The notes: a model not told the origin generated them from the sequence alone. A DNA stretch of 24,578 nt from VAZQ01 sp036406655 (GCA_036406655.1 DASXAP010000195.1:1-24578); one strand, 5' to 3'; numbered from the stretch's first letter, positions 1 to 8,217 are shown. Numbers and translations: made by a program.

Positions 1-1134
1 CGCGTTGCGCGCGAGGTTGAGCAGGATGCGGAACAGCTGCTCGGGATCGGCCTCGACCATGAGCCCGCGCTCGACCGCGGTGATCCAGCGCACCGAGGTC
101 TCGTGGTCGAGCCCGAGCGTCTCGCGGACGTCCTCGACCAAGGGCTCGAGCGCGATCATGCGGCGGTCGGGCGGCGGCTCCTGCACCCGCCCGTAGGACA
201 GCGTCGACTGGCAGAAGGCGATGGCGCGCTCGAGCGCGCGCATCAGCTTCGGCGCGAAGCGCTCGACGTGCGGGTCGGAGACCTTCGCCAGCCGCTCGGA
301 GAAGAGCTGCGCCGAGGCGAGCAGGTTGCGCAGGTCGTGATTGATCTTCGACACCGCGAGCCCGAGCGCGGCGAGGTGGGTCTTCTGCGCGAGCAGCGAG
401 GCGAGGTCGCCCTGCATGGCGGCGAGCTCGCGCTCGGCGGTGCCGATCTCGTCGCTGCGGTCGGAGGCGGCGATGACGCGGGCGGGATTCTCCGGGTCGG
501 CGCGGAACGCGACCATGTTGGCGGTCATCCGCCGCATCGGCCGCACCAGCAGCACCGAGAGCGCGAGATAGACCAGCGCCGCGGTGATCGCCGAGATCAC
601 CAGCGACAAGAGCAGGATGTGCACCGAGAACTCGACCATCTTCTCGCGCAGCGGCGCCTCGTCGAGCAGGATCTCGACGTACTCGCCCCCCATCGGTGCA
701 TCCCCCATCACCCGCATCACGTCGCTCTCGCCGCTGAGCAGCGTCTCGAACGCCTCGACGATCGAGCGGTACCAGGGCAGATGCCGCATATCGACGGTCT
801 GGGTGACCGGCGGCACCGCGTGCGAGGCGAGCAGCAGCCGCCGCTCCCCCATCTTCATCGCCACCGCATGCGCGTGGATGCTCTGCAGGATCCTCTGCCG
901 CACCGCCGGGTCGAGCACGGTGCCCGGCGGCACGGTCTCGAAGACGAGCGCCGCGGTATAGGCGGCGGAGAGCCGGTCGCGCAGCCAGTTCTCGCGGAAA
1001 TTGGCGACCGAGGGGACGTAGATCAGCACCTCGGCGAGCATGACGAAGAGCAGCGTGAGCACGAGCAGCTTGCCCGACAGCCCGAGATGCGGGCGGCCGG
1101 CTTGCGCGCCCTCGGCGGATGGCGCGCTCGTCAT
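1..1134 (-). CDS. Membrane sensor histidine kinase, 3' part cut by window edge
   Basis: Reading the minus strand from ATG at 1134 gives 378 codons with no stop before the window edge, so the ATP-binding end is missing. Seen: a first membrane segment at about residues 21-41, a presumably periplasmic region of about 130 residues, a second membrane segment at about 171-197, then a HAMP-like linker with a RSDEIG motif near 226-231. The H-box is INHDLRN with His266 as the likely phosphorylated residue, and an N-box start (LLNLARNA) lies at the very edge. The start codon overlaps the stop of the upstream flavoprotein gene by 4 nt, which implies translational coupling. The HDLRN form of the H-box is known from some HisKA kinases. 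The ligand is unknown, and no partner response regulator is visible on this side of the window. The kinase call is firm; the signal it senses is not known. Confidence 0.88.
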   Translation of the reverse strand, partial: MTSAPSAEGAQAGRPHLGLSGKLLVLTLLFVMLAEVLIYVPSVANFRENWLRDRLSAAYTAALVFETVPPGTVLDPAVRQRILQSIHAHAVAMKMGERRLLLASHAVPPVTQTVDMRHLPWYRSIVEAFETLLSGESDVMRVMGDAPMGGEYVEILLDEAPLREKMVEFSVHILLLSLVISAITAALVYLALSVLLVRPMRRMTANMVAFRADPENPARVIAASDRSDEIGTAERELAAMQGDLASLLAQKTHLAALGLAVSKINHDLRNLLASAQLFSERLAKVSDPHVERFAPKLMRALERAIAFCQSTLSYGRVQEPPPDRRMIALEPLVEDVRETLGLDHETSVRWITAVERGLMVEADPEQLFRILLNLARNA

Positions 1135-2576
1135 CGGCGTCTCTTACCGCGCAGCAAGGCCATGATCCGGCGCACCCAGACGTTCGCGGCGACGGGGGTG
1201 AAATAGGCCATGGCGGCGCGTTTTCCAATCTCCGTCAGCGTCGGATAGGGGACGATCATGCCGCCGAAAGCGCCGACATTGAGCCGCTCGCCGACCGCGA
1301 GCGTCCAGGCCGCGATCAGCTCGCCTGCCGCCATCCCGACGATGGTGCAGCCCAGGATGCGGCCGTGGCGGCCGACGACCACCTTGATGTGACCGGCGGT
1401 CGCCCGCTCGGCCTGAGCACGGTCGTTCTCGTGATAGGGCCAGCGCAGCACCTGAAAGCGCATCCCGCGCCGCCGCGCCTCGGCCTCGGTGAGCCCGACA
1501 TGGGCGAGCTCGGGGTCGGTGAAGGTCACGCGCGGGATCGCGTCGGCATCGACGCGCGCGTTGAGCCGGAACAGCGCGTTCCGCACCACGATGCCGGCGT
1601 GGTAATTGGCGGCGTGGGTGAGCTGCGGGCCGCCCGCCGCATCGCCGATCGCATAGACGCGCTTGTTGGCGGTGCGCAGCATGTGGTCGACGAGGATGCC
1701 GCCGCCGTCGTAGCGGATGCCGGCGTGCTCGAGGCCGAGATCCTCGACGTTCGGCCGCCGGCCGGCCGCGGCCAGAAGATGGCTAACGAGGATCGACTGC
1801 TCCCCGCCCTCCTCGCGCGCGACGACCCTGATCCTGGCGCCGCGACCCTCGCCAACCGGCTCGACGCGGACGATCGAGGCGCCGAGCTTGAGCGCCACGC
1901 CCTCGCGGACGAGCTGATCGAGGACGACGGCGGCGCACTCGGGATCCTCGCCGGCGAGCGGCTCGGCGGTGTCGAGCACCGACACCTCCGAGCCGAGCCG
2001 GCGAAACGCCTGCGCGAGCTCGAGCCCGACCGGGCCCGCCCCGAGCACGAGGAGGTGCTCGGGCCGCGCCGAGAGCTCGAACACCGTCTCGTTGGTGAGA
2101 AAGGGCACCGCCTCCAGCCCGGGCACGGGCGGCAGCGACGGCCGCGAGCCGGTGGCGATGACGAAGTGGCCGGCCCGGATCTCGGTCCCCTCGCCGGCCA
2201 CGACGGTGGCGCCGTCCTTGAAGCGGGCGGCGCCCTCGATCACCTGCACGCCGAGCGCGGTGAAACGCTCCTTCGAATCGTTGGGCGCGATCGCCGCGAC
2301 GACGCCCGCCACGTGCTCGCGGACCTTGGCGAAATCGACCTCGACGGCGCGGGTCGCGATGCCGAAGGCACGCGCCTCGGCGACCGCGCGGGCATGGCGG
2401 GCGGCGGCGAGCAGCGCTTTCGAGGGGACGCAGCCGGTGTTGAGGCACTCGCCGCCCATCCTGCCCTTCTCGACGAGCACCACCGAGGCGCCGAAAGCAG
2501 CGGCAGCGGCGGCGACCGAGAGCCCGCCCGAACCGCCACCGATGACGCAGATGTCGGGGGTGAGGAGTTCAGACAT
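1131..2576 (-). CDS. Mercuric-reductase-like FAD/NAD(P) disulfide oxidoreductase
   Basis: This 481-residue protein is a class I pyridine nucleotide-disulfide oxidoreductase. Seen: the N-terminal FAD motif GGGSGG (13-18), the redox disulfide CLNTGC (Cys44, Cys49) followed by VPSK, a second dinucleotide motif GAGPVGLE in the middle, the FAD motif YAIGDAAG, and a C-terminal dimerisation domain. The C-terminal motif reads PYPTLTE where lipoamide dehydrogenase has HPT(L/M)SE, so the usual catalytic His is Tyr444, as in MerA-type proteins. No vicinal Cys pair or N-terminal metal-binding domain is present, so mercury reduction is not supported. The last 20 residues are basic and amphipathic and could touch the membrane. 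It lies 85 nt after a TVP38-like gene and overlaps the kinase gene. Proteins combining TVP38 and this oxidoreductase are known, so a joint function is plausible. The start at ATG 2576 lies directly against a repeat and has no clear ribosome site. Confidence 0.85.
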   Translation of the reverse strand: MSELLTPDICVIGGGSGGLSVAAAAAAFGASVVLVEKGRMGGECLNTGCVPSKALLAAARHARAVAEARAFGIATRAVEVDFAKVREHVAGVVAAIAPNDSKERFTALGVQVIEGAARFKDGATVVAGEGTEIRAGHFVIATGSRPSLPPVPGLEAVPFLTNETVFELSARPEHLLVLGAGPVGLELAQAFRRLGSEVSVLDTAEPLAGEDPECAAVVLDQLVREGVALKLGASIVRVEPVGEGRGARIRVVAREEGGEQSILVSHLLAAAGRRPNVEDLGLEHAGIRYDGGGILVDHMLRTANKRVYAIGDAAGGPQLTHAANYHAGIVVRNALFRLNARVDADAIPRVTFTDPELAHVGLTEAEARRRGMRFQVLRWPYHENDRAQAERATAGHIKVVVGRHGRILGCTIVGMAAGELIAAWTLAVGERLNVGAFGGMIVPYPTLTEIGKRAAMAYFTPVAANVWVRRIMALLRGKRRR

Positions 2577-2755
2577 CAGATGTCAGAGGTCAGAGGTCAC
2601 AGTCAGAGGTCAGGCACGCGAACCAGTGCGGCGCCTCGCCGGGATCGAAGCGCAGGCAGATTCATTTTTTTGTCTGTTCTGTGACATCTGTCATCAGGCA
2701 TCTGTCCTCTGACATCTGACACGGGCATCCGGCATCTGTCCTCCGTCGTCTGATT
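2576..2755. repeat. Inverted cluster of CTGACATCTG-type degenerate repeats
   Basis: Bases 2576-2612 are built from GTCAGAG-like units, and bases 2682-2752 from the complementary CATCTGTC/CATCTGAC units. An exact 14-bp inverted pair joins them: TCAGATGTCAGAGG at 2576-2589 and CCTCTGACATCTGA at 2706-2719. The cluster spans the gap between two genes. It also supplies the last codons of the TVP38-like gene and abuts the start codon of the flavoprotein gene. A 14-base piece, GGGCATCCGGCATC, recurs at 3798-3811 in the next intergenic region. Coordinates of the outer edges are approximate because the units are degenerate. Confidence 0.7.
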
Positions 2756-3528
2756 CGCTTGCCCACCACCGGGAGGAGCGCGACGATGCCGAGCGCGGCG
2801 AGGCCGAGGAGAAGCTGCGGGGTGAGCGCTTCGGCGAGGTGAAACTCGAGCCGGCAGTCCGCGCGGTCGCTCTCGAGACAGAGCCGAAAGGCGGTCTCCT
2901 GGGCGGCGATCACGCTGTCGAGCCCTGCCCCGGCAAAGGCGAAAGCGAAGCTCGCGGGAATGATGCCGAGCGCGGTCGCCGCGGCGAAGGTCGCAAGTCT
3001 CACTCCCGAGAGCGCAGCGACGAGATTGACGAGCCAGAACGGGAAGATCGGCACCAGCCGGAGGAACAGCAGATAGTGGAACGCGTCGGCGCGGAACTCC
3101 TGCCCGAGCTTTCCCGCCGCCACCCCGGCGCGGCGGACGAGCTGCTCGCCCAGCGCGCTCCTGGCGATCAGGAAGATGCAGATCGCCCCGAGGGTCGCGC
3201 CGATGAGCGCCGCCACCCCACCGAGAACGGCGCCGAACAGGATGCCGCCGATCAGGGTGAGATAGATCCCGACCGGAACAGACAGCCCGACCGCCGCGAC
3301 ATAGAGGCCGACATAGCCGCCCAACGCAGCGGGCTCGTGGTCGGCGATGAAGGCGCGCAGGGCCGCATAATGGCGCACCAGCATCGCGAACGAGAATTGC
3401 CGGTGCGAGCCCGTCACCACGATCGCGGCAGCGACGACGACGAGCACCGCGAGCGGCAGGAGCCGCAGCGGCAGCCTCGGGTGGAGCGGCCCCGCGGCGG
3501 CGGAGGGCCGGCTGCTCTCGGGGATCAT
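2662..3528 (-). CDS. TVP38/TMEM64 (DedA-like) family membrane protein
   Basis: This is a 288-residue integral membrane protein of the VTT/SNARE-associated family. Seen: a membrane segment near the N-terminus (LPLRLLPLAVLVVVAAA), a Gly-rich re-entrant stretch GGILFGAVLGGVAALIGA, the DedA-type motif RLVPIFPFWLVN, two further hydrophobic stretches, and a basic end after the last helix. Family members are linked to lipid scrambling or ion homeostasis; the substrate here is unknown. I chose ATG at 3528 because the open frame upstream is Pro/Arg-rich and not membrane-like. The last roughly 25 residues (after KRIRRRR) are encoded by the CTGACATCTG repeat cluster and look acquired, not ancestral. It is the first gene of a run with the flavoprotein and histidine kinase. 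Family assignment is strong; the start could move by a few codons. Confidence 0.8.
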   Translation of the reverse strand: MIPESSRPSAAAGPLHPRLPLRLLPLAVLVVVAAAIVVTGSHRQFSFAMLVRHYAALRAFIADHEPAALGGYVGLYVAAVGLSVPVGIYLTLIGGILFGAVLGGVAALIGATLGAICIFLIARSALGEQLVRRAGVAAGKLGQEFRADAFHYLLFLRLVPIFPFWLVNLVAALSGVRLATFAAATALGIIPASFAFAFAGAGLDSVIAAQETAFRLCLESDRADCRLEFHLAEALTPQLLLGLAALGIVALLPVVGKRIRRRRTDAGCPCQMSEDRCLMTDVTEQTKK

Positions 3529-3905
3529 GCTCGATCTTAGCCCAGCTCCGGGCCGCGCCGGCGCAGGCGGGCGCGCTTTCACCGTCTTTTGACGGCGGCC
3601 CGCGCCGCCGGCGCGGCGCGGGAATGCCGCGTGGCGTAGTCGCGGTCGAGCACGGCGTTTTACCGGCGCCCGGTCGGGGGGTCGCATTGACGAGCGGGAG
3701 CCCGGTCCCTATAAGCCGCGGACTTTTCCAGGCGGTGACGCCGGGCATGCCATGCCTGGACGGCAGCGCAACGGCGCGATCGGCATACCCCGGCGGCGGG
3801 CATCCGGCATCGATTCTAATATCAACCCTGAACCGCCCCTGACCAGCAGCCTTGCTCCCGCGCGGGAGCGCGGCCGGGCAGGGACCGGGAGCGGAGAACG
3901 ACCCC
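3529..3905. other. Divergent intergenic region between TVP38-like gene and rpmH
   Basis: This 377-base region separates the minus-strand TVP38 gene from rpmH. It holds the strong plus-strand promoter at 3687-3715, a short inverted repeat CCGTC-TTTT-GACGG at 3582-3595, and a near-palindrome around GGCATGCCATGCC (about 3747-3759). It also holds a 14-base match (GGGCATCCGGCATC, 3798-3811) to the repeat cluster at 2576-2755. No gene is supported in it. The leader before rpmH would be about 180 nt long. Confidence 0.6.
3687..3715 (+). promoter_or_regulatory. Sigma70-type promoter for rpmH-rnpA-yidC
   Basis: TTGACG at 3687-3692 and TATAAG at 3710-3715 are separated by exactly 17 bp, close to the housekeeping consensus. 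Transcription would start near 3722, leaving a long leader to the rpmH start at 3906. The position fits the only strong core operon start in the region. Confidence 0.75.
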
Positions 3906-4040
3906 GTGAAGCGGACCTATCAACCGAGCAAGCTGGTGCGCAAGCGCCGGCACGGGTTTCGAGCGCGGATGGCGAGCAAGGGCGGCCGCAGGGTCTTGGC
4001 GGCGCGGCGGGCGCGCGGGCGCAAGCGGCTGAGCGCCTGA
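3906..4040 (+). CDS. rpmH: Large ribosomal subunit protein bL34
   Basis: This 44-residue, very basic protein shows the full bL34 pattern: MKRTYQPSKLVRKRRHGF at the start (first codon GTG), RMASKGGRRVL in the middle and ARGRKRLSA at the end. It is part of the 50S subunit. GTG at 3906 is chosen because it gives the exact family N-terminus and has GGAG at 3893-3896, nine bases upstream. A TTG 54 nt further upstream would add 18 residues foreign to the family. The gene is followed 31 nt later by rnpA, the usual bacterial pairing. Confidence 0.97.
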   Translation: MKRTYQPSKLVRKRRHGFRARMASKGGRRVLAARRARGRKRLSA

Positions 4041-4071
4041 TGCGGGCGCCCGGCGGCCGAGCCTCGCCTCG

Positions 4072-4401
4072 ATGGAGAAGCTCAGGCGCCGCGCCGATTT
4101 TCTGGCCGCGGCCGGCGGGCTGAAGGTATCGACCGCGGGTTTCGTGCTGCAGGCGCGCGAGCGGGGCGACGGCGGCCCGGGGCGCGTCGGTTTCACCGTA
4201 TCGAGGAAGGTCGGAACCGCGGTCGAGCGCAACCGAGTACGCCGGCGGCTGCGGGAGGTCGTGCGGCTGTCCGGCGCGGCTGGTCTTCCCGCCGGCCGTG
4301 ATTATGTGCTGGTCGGGCGGCGCGCGTCCCTGTCGCTGCCGTTCGAGCAGATCACCGAGGATTTCAGGCGCGCGCTGGGGCGGCTGCGAGTGAAGCGATG
4401 A
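4072..4401 (+). CDS. rnpA: Ribonuclease P protein component
   Basis: The 109-residue basic protein is the protein subunit of RNase P, which with the RNA subunit removes 5' leaders from pre-tRNAs. Seen: the start MEKLRRRADF, the hydrophobic strand GRVGFTVSRKVGTAV, and the signature RNR helix ERNRVRRRLRE, followed by DYVLVGR. Length is normal for the family. It starts 31 nt after rpmH and its end overlaps yidC by 4 nt (ATGA), so the three genes are probably translated from one message. Confidence 0.97.
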   Translation: MEKLRRRADFLAAAGGLKVSTAGFVLQARERGDGGPGRVGFTVSRKVGTAVERNRVRRRLREVVRLSGAAGLPAGRDYVLVGRRASLSLPFEQITEDFRRALGRLRVKR

Positions 4402-6278
4402 CCGATCAGAAGAACACCCTGCTTGCCATCATCCTGTCGGCTCTGGTGCTGATCGGCTGGCAGCTCTATTTCGGCCTGCCGTCGATGGAGAAGCAGAAGC
4501 AGGCGCAGCAGAAGCCGCCGCAACAACAGGCGCAGCAGCAGAGGGAGCCGACGCAACCGCAAGCCGGCACCGCCGCGCCGCCTCCCGCCGGGCCGACGCC
4601 AGCGGGAGGCGGCACGGCTGCGGGCGCGGCGGGAGCGCTGTCGCGGGAAGCGGCGCTGGCGGCGTCCCCGCGCGTGCGCATCGATACGCCGACGCTCACG
4701 GGCTCGATCTCGCTCAAGGGCGCGCGCATCGATGATCTCTCGCTGATTCATTACCGGGAGACGGCCGACCCGCATTCGCCGCCGATCGTGCTGCTCGCGC
4801 CCTCGCGCAGCCCGCACCCGTTCTATGGCGAGTTCGGCTGGTCGGCGCCGCCGCCGGCGCAGGGCGGCACGGCAGTGAAGGTGCCGGGCCCCGACACGCT
4901 GTGGCAGCAGCAGGGATCGGGGGCGCTGGAGGTCGGCCGCCCGGTGACGCTCGTCTACGACAACGGCGAGGGGCTCGAGTTCCGCCGCACCATCGCGGTC
5001 GACGACAAGTACATGTTCAGCATCCGCGACGAGGTCGCCAACAAGGGCGACGCCCCGGTGACGCTCTATCCCTACGGCTCGCTGTCGCGGCTGGGGACGC
5101 CGACCTCGGTCGGCTACGGATACATCCTGCACGAGGGCTTCATCGGGGTGCTCGGCGACAAGCTGCAGGAGCAGAGCTACGCCGAGGTGGAGAAGCAGAA
5201 GAGCATCGCCTTCAACTCCACCAATGCCTGGCTCGGCTTCACCGACAAGTACTGGGGCGCAACCCTGATCCCGGATCAGAAGCTGCAGATCGCCGCCCGC
5301 TTCGAGGCCGAGCAGATCGACGGGCTGAAGGCCTATCAGACCAGCTATTTCGCCCCGGCGCAGACGATCGCCCCCGGCGCGACCGGCGCCGCCGAGCGGC
5401 GGCTGTTCGCCGGCGCCAAGGAGGTCTCGATCGTCGACGGCTACAACGAGCAGCTGGGGCTCAACAAGTTCGACCGGCTGATCGACTGGGGCTGGTTCTA
5501 CTTCATCACCAAGCCGATGTTCCTGTCGCTCGACTGGGTCTACCACAAGGTCGGCAATTTCGGCATCGCCATCCTCATCATCACCGTCATCATCAAGATT
5601 TTCTTCTTCCCGCTTGCCAACAAGTCCTACGCCTCGATGGCAAAGATGAAGGCGGTGCAGCCGGAGATGCTGGCGATCCGCGAGCGCTTCGCCGACGACA
5701 AGATGAAGCAGCAGCAGGCGATGATGGAGCTCTACCGCAAGGAGAAGATCAATCCGGTTGCCGGTTGCCTGCCGATGGTGATCCAGATCCCGGTCTTCTT
5801 CGCCCTCTACAAGGTGCTGTTCGTCACCATCGACCTGCGCGGGGCGCCGTTCTTCGGCTGGATCAAGGACCTTTCCGCGCCCGATCCGCTCACCGTCTTC
5901 AACCTGTTCGGGCTGATCCCGTTCGACCCCACGGTGGTGCCCCTGATCGGCCCGTTCCTGCATCTGGGGCCCTGGCCGCTCATCATGGGCGTGACCATGT
6001 GGCTGCAGATGAAGCTCAATCCGCCGCCGCCCGACCCGACGCAGGCGATGATCTTCAACTGGATGCCGCTGATCTTCACCTTCATGCTGGCCAACTTCTC
6101 GGCCGGGCTGGTGATCTACTGGGCCTGGAACAACACGCTGTCGGTGGCGCAGCAGAGCGTGATCATGCACCGGCACGGGGCAAAGATCGAGCTGTGGGAC
6201 AATGTCAAGAGCGCCGCCGAAGGCCTGAAGGGCCTCTTCGTCAGGAAGAAGGGCAGCACCGGCGTCTCCTCCTCGTGA
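4398..6278 (+). CDS. yidC: Membrane protein insertase YidC
   Basis: YidC inserts and folds inner-membrane proteins, alone or with SecYEG. This 626-residue form is the long Gram-negative type. Seen: an N-terminal membrane anchor (LLAIILSALVLIGWQLYFGL), a Gln/Pro/Ala-rich linker at about residues 30-80, a large periplasmic beta domain to about residue 345, then the conserved insertase core. In the core, the membrane segment near residues 387-405 is followed by KSYASMAKMKAVQPEM and the cytoplasmic coiled hairpin. After it come GCLPMVIQIPVFFALYKVL and further membrane segments to about residue 600. The C-terminus is basic (FVRKKG), as expected for ribosome contact. The start codon overlaps rnpA. 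The linker is low complexity but of ordinary kind for this order. Confidence 0.97.
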   Translation: MTDQKNTLLAIILSALVLIGWQLYFGLPSMEKQKQAQQKPPQQQAQQQREPTQPQAGTAAPPPAGPTPAGGGTAAGAAGALSREAALAASPRVRIDTPTLTGSISLKGARIDDLSLIHYRETADPHSPPIVLLAPSRSPHPFYGEFGWSAPPPAQGGTAVKVPGPDTLWQQQGSGALEVGRPVTLVYDNGEGLEFRRTIAVDDKYMFSIRDEVANKGDAPVTLYPYGSLSRLGTPTSVGYGYILHEGFIGVLGDKLQEQSYAEVEKQKSIAFNSTNAWLGFTDKYWGATLIPDQKLQIAARFEAEQIDGLKAYQTSYFAPAQTIAPGATGAAERRLFAGAKEVSIVDGYNEQLGLNKFDRLIDWGWFYFITKPMFLSLDWVYHKVGNFGIAILIITVIIKIFFFPLANKSYASMAKMKAVQPEMLAIRERFADDKMKQQQAMMELYRKEKINPVAGCLPMVIQIPVFFALYKVLFVTIDLRGAPFFGWIKDLSAPDPLTVFNLFGLIPFDPTVVPLIGPFLHLGPWPLIMGVTMWLQMKLNPPPPDPTQAMIFNWMPLIFTFMLANFSAGLVIYWAWNNTLSVAQQSVIMHRHGAKIELWDNVKSAAEGLKGLFVRKKGSTGVSSS

Positions 6279-6606
6279 GCGCCGGTCCAGAGCACGTTCT
6301 GAGCGGACGGAGTCAGCCCGCGTAGGGTGGGCAACGGCGCCACGCAATCTCGCCACCAGATCGAACATTTGGTGCGCCGTTGCCCACCGCCGCTCCGGGC
6401 AATGGTGGGCAAAATCGCCGTCACCGGTTCCCGTGCCGACACCATCGCGAGGGCGATTTTGCCCACCCCACGCGAATCTCGGCCGCAACATTCACTGCTC
6501 CCTCTCCGCGCAAGAAGGGGGGAGCAGTCGCATCCCTCGCGAACCCAATCTCATCGGAAAGCTCCGTCGACACCGCAGTCCCGGACATGACACTCTCGAC
6601 GGCGTC
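6279..6606. other. Intergenic region between yidC and engB, filled by a repeat element
   Basis: This 328-base gap interrupts the otherwise tight rnpA-yidC-engB-argB block. Nearly half of it is the two-hairpin element at 6322-6471. The remaining 135 bases before engB show no convincing promoter or gene. The frame upstream of engB stays open here by chance. Confidence 0.6.
6322..6471 (+). repeat. Two-hairpin MITE/REP-like element, copy A
   Basis: The element is bounded by GTAGGGTGGGCAA (6322-6334) and TTGCCCACCCCAC (6459-6471), inverted ends differing at one base. Inside are two perfect stems: GGTGGGCAACGGCGC (6326-6340) with its complement at 6374-6388, and GGTGGGCAAAATCGCC (6404-6419) with its complement at 6452-6467. 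A second copy in opposite orientation lies at 9939-10084. There is no reading frame inside, so it would have to be moved by enzymes encoded elsewhere. As RNA the stems could act as a transcription brake between yidC and engB. Confidence 0.85.
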
Positions 6607-7257
6607 ATGTCGCCCGCACCCTTCACCCGCGCCGAGCTCGAGGCCGGCAGAAAGCTGTTCGCGGGCGACTGGCAGTTCGCCGCCGCGGCCGGATCGGTCG
6701 CGGCGCTGCTCCCGATGCGCGGGATCGAGGTCGCGTTTGCCGGGCGCTCGAACGTCGGCAAGTCGAGCCTGATCAACGCGCTCTCCGGGCGGCGTTCGCT
6801 CGCGCGCACCTCGAGCACGCCGGGGCGCACCCGCGAGCTGATCTTCTTCCGCGGCCCGCGCGATCTGACGCTCGTGGACCTGCCCGGCTACGGCTACGCC
6901 GCCGCCCCGAAGGCCGAGGTCGCGGCCTGGACCGCGCTCATCCACGCCTTCCTGCGCGGCCGCGCCAGTCTCGCGCGGGTCTATCTGCTCGTCGATGCCC
7001 GCCATGGCCTCAAGCCCACAGACGATCGCGTGCTCGCCACCCTCGACGCAGCGGCGGTGAGCTACCAGGCGGTGCTGACCAAGGCCGACGCGGTCGCGGC
7101 GGGCGAGCTCGCGCCGCACACGGCTGCGACCGCGGCAGCGCTCGCCGGGCACCCCGCGGCGCATCCCGAGCTGCTCGTCACATCGGCGCGCAGCGGCGAC
7201 GGCATCCCCGAGCTGCGCGCGTCGATCGCCCGCCTGCTCGAGGAGCGCGGGCGCTGA
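6607..7257 (+). CDS. engB: Ribosome-assembly GTPase EngB/YihA
   Basis: This 216-residue protein is a TrmE-Era-EngA-EngB-type GTPase acting in 50S subunit assembly. All G motifs are visible: G1 GRSNVGKSS, G2 SSTPGRTRE, G3 DLPGYGYA, G4 TKAD and G5 TSAR. Length matches the family. The start is set at ATG 6607, which gives a short N-terminal helix before the G domain; the ribosome site is weak, and the longer open frame upstream is not family-like. It follows yidC after a repeat-filled gap and precedes argB by 75 nt, a conserved order in this bacterial order. Confidence 0.94.
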   Translation: MSPAPFTRAELEAGRKLFAGDWQFAAAAGSVAALLPMRGIEVAFAGRSNVGKSSLINALSGRRSLARTSSTPGRTRELIFFRGPRDLTLVDLPGYGYAAAPKAEVAAWTALIHAFLRGRASLARVYLLVDARHGLKPTDDRVLATLDAAAVSYQAVLTKADAVAAGELAPHTAATAAALAGHPAAHPELLVTSARSGDGIPELRASIARLLEERGR

Positions 7258-7332
7258 CGCCCGCCCCGCACGCCGCCCTCTTTCACCGGCGGCCCCGGCT
7301 CGCTACAAGGCGCGGCGGAGGAAAGCCGATCG

Positions 7333-8217
7333 ATGAGCATCTCGCCCCACGACATTGCCCGCGTGCTGTCGGAAGCGCTGCCGCACATGCAGCGCTACGA
7401 CGAGGCGACGGTGGTGGTGAAATACGGCGGCCACGCGATGGGCGAGGAGGAGCTCGCCCGGAGCTTTGCGCGCGACATCGTGCTGATGGAGCAGACTGCC
7501 ATCAATCCGGTGGTGGTGCACGGCGGCGGGCCGCAGATCGGCGACATGCTGGCGCGGCTCGGCATCAAGTCCGAGTTTGCCGGCGGGCTGCGGGTGACGG
7601 ACGCCGCCACCATCGAGATCGTGGAGATGGTGCTCGCCGGCTCGATCAACAAGCAGATCGTCGGCTTCATCAACGAGGCGGGCGGCAAGGCGATCGGCCT
7701 GTGCGGCAAGGACGGCAACATGGTGCTGGCGCGCAAGGCGCGGCGCAGCATGCTCGATCCGCAATCCAATCGCGAGACGGTCGTCGATCTCGGCTTCGTC
7801 GGCGAGCCGGAGAAGGTCGACATCACCGTGCTCGACCAGGTCCTCGGCCGCGATCTGATCCCGGTGCTGGCGCCGCTCGCCACCTCGAAGGAAGGCGTCA
7901 CCTACAACATCAACGCCGACACCTTCGCCGGCGCCATCGCCGGCGCGCTCAAGGCCAAGCGGCTCCTGCTTCTCACCGACGTGCCCGGCGTGCTCGACCG
8001 GTCGGGCACGCTGATCAAGGAGCTGTCGCCGGCCGACGCGCGCCGCCTGATCGCCGATGGCACCATCTCCGGCGGGATGATCCCCAAGGTGGAGACCTGC
8101 ATCTATGCGCTCGAGGCCGGGGTCGAAGGCGTGGTCATCCTCGACGGCAAGGTGCCGCACGCGGTCCTGCTCGAGCTGCTCACCGATCACGGCGCCGGTA
8201 CGCTGATGCGGCGCTGA
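7333..8217 (+). CDS. argB: Acetylglutamate kinase
   Basis: ArgB phosphorylates N-acetyl-L-glutamate with ATP, the second step of arginine synthesis. Seen: the N-terminal kinase motif VVVKYGGHAMG, VVVHGGGPQIG for substrate binding, the NAGK region FINEAGGKAIGLCGKDGN, INADTFAGAIA, LLLLTDVPGVLD and GGMIPKVETC. The 294-residue length is normal. The N-terminal helix before the first strand is of the kind found in arginine-inhibited hexameric enzymes; this is an inference. GGAGGAAA at 7317-7324 stands eight bases before the start, so the start is secure. Confidence 0.97.
   Translation: MSISPHDIARVLSEALPHMQRYDEATVVVKYGGHAMGEEELARSFARDIVLMEQTAINPVVVHGGGPQIGDMLARLGIKSEFAGGLRVTDAATIEIVEMVLAGSINKQIVGFINEAGGKAIGLCGKDGNMVLARKARRSMLDPQSNRETVVDLGFVGEPEKVDITVLDQVLGRDLIPVLAPLATSKEGVTYNINADTFAGAIAGALKAKRLLLLTDVPGVLDRSGTLIKELSPADARRLIADGTISGGMIPKVETCIYALEAGVEGVVILDGKVPHAVLLELLTDHGAGTLMRR

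Noticed and set aside
1131..2576. Functional mercury resistance gene
   Set aside because: There is no C-terminal Cys pair, no heavy-metal domain, and no merR, merT or merP nearby.
3529..4401. Replication origin near rpmH-rnpA
   Set aside because: There is no dnaA gene and no cluster of DnaA boxes; in this group the origin is usually elsewhere.
4302..6491. Long minus-strand open frame of 729 codons opposite yidC
   Set aside because: It is antisense to an unmistakable yidC, its product is Arg/His/Asp/Leu-rich without a family, and it is the usual result of GC-rich codon bias.
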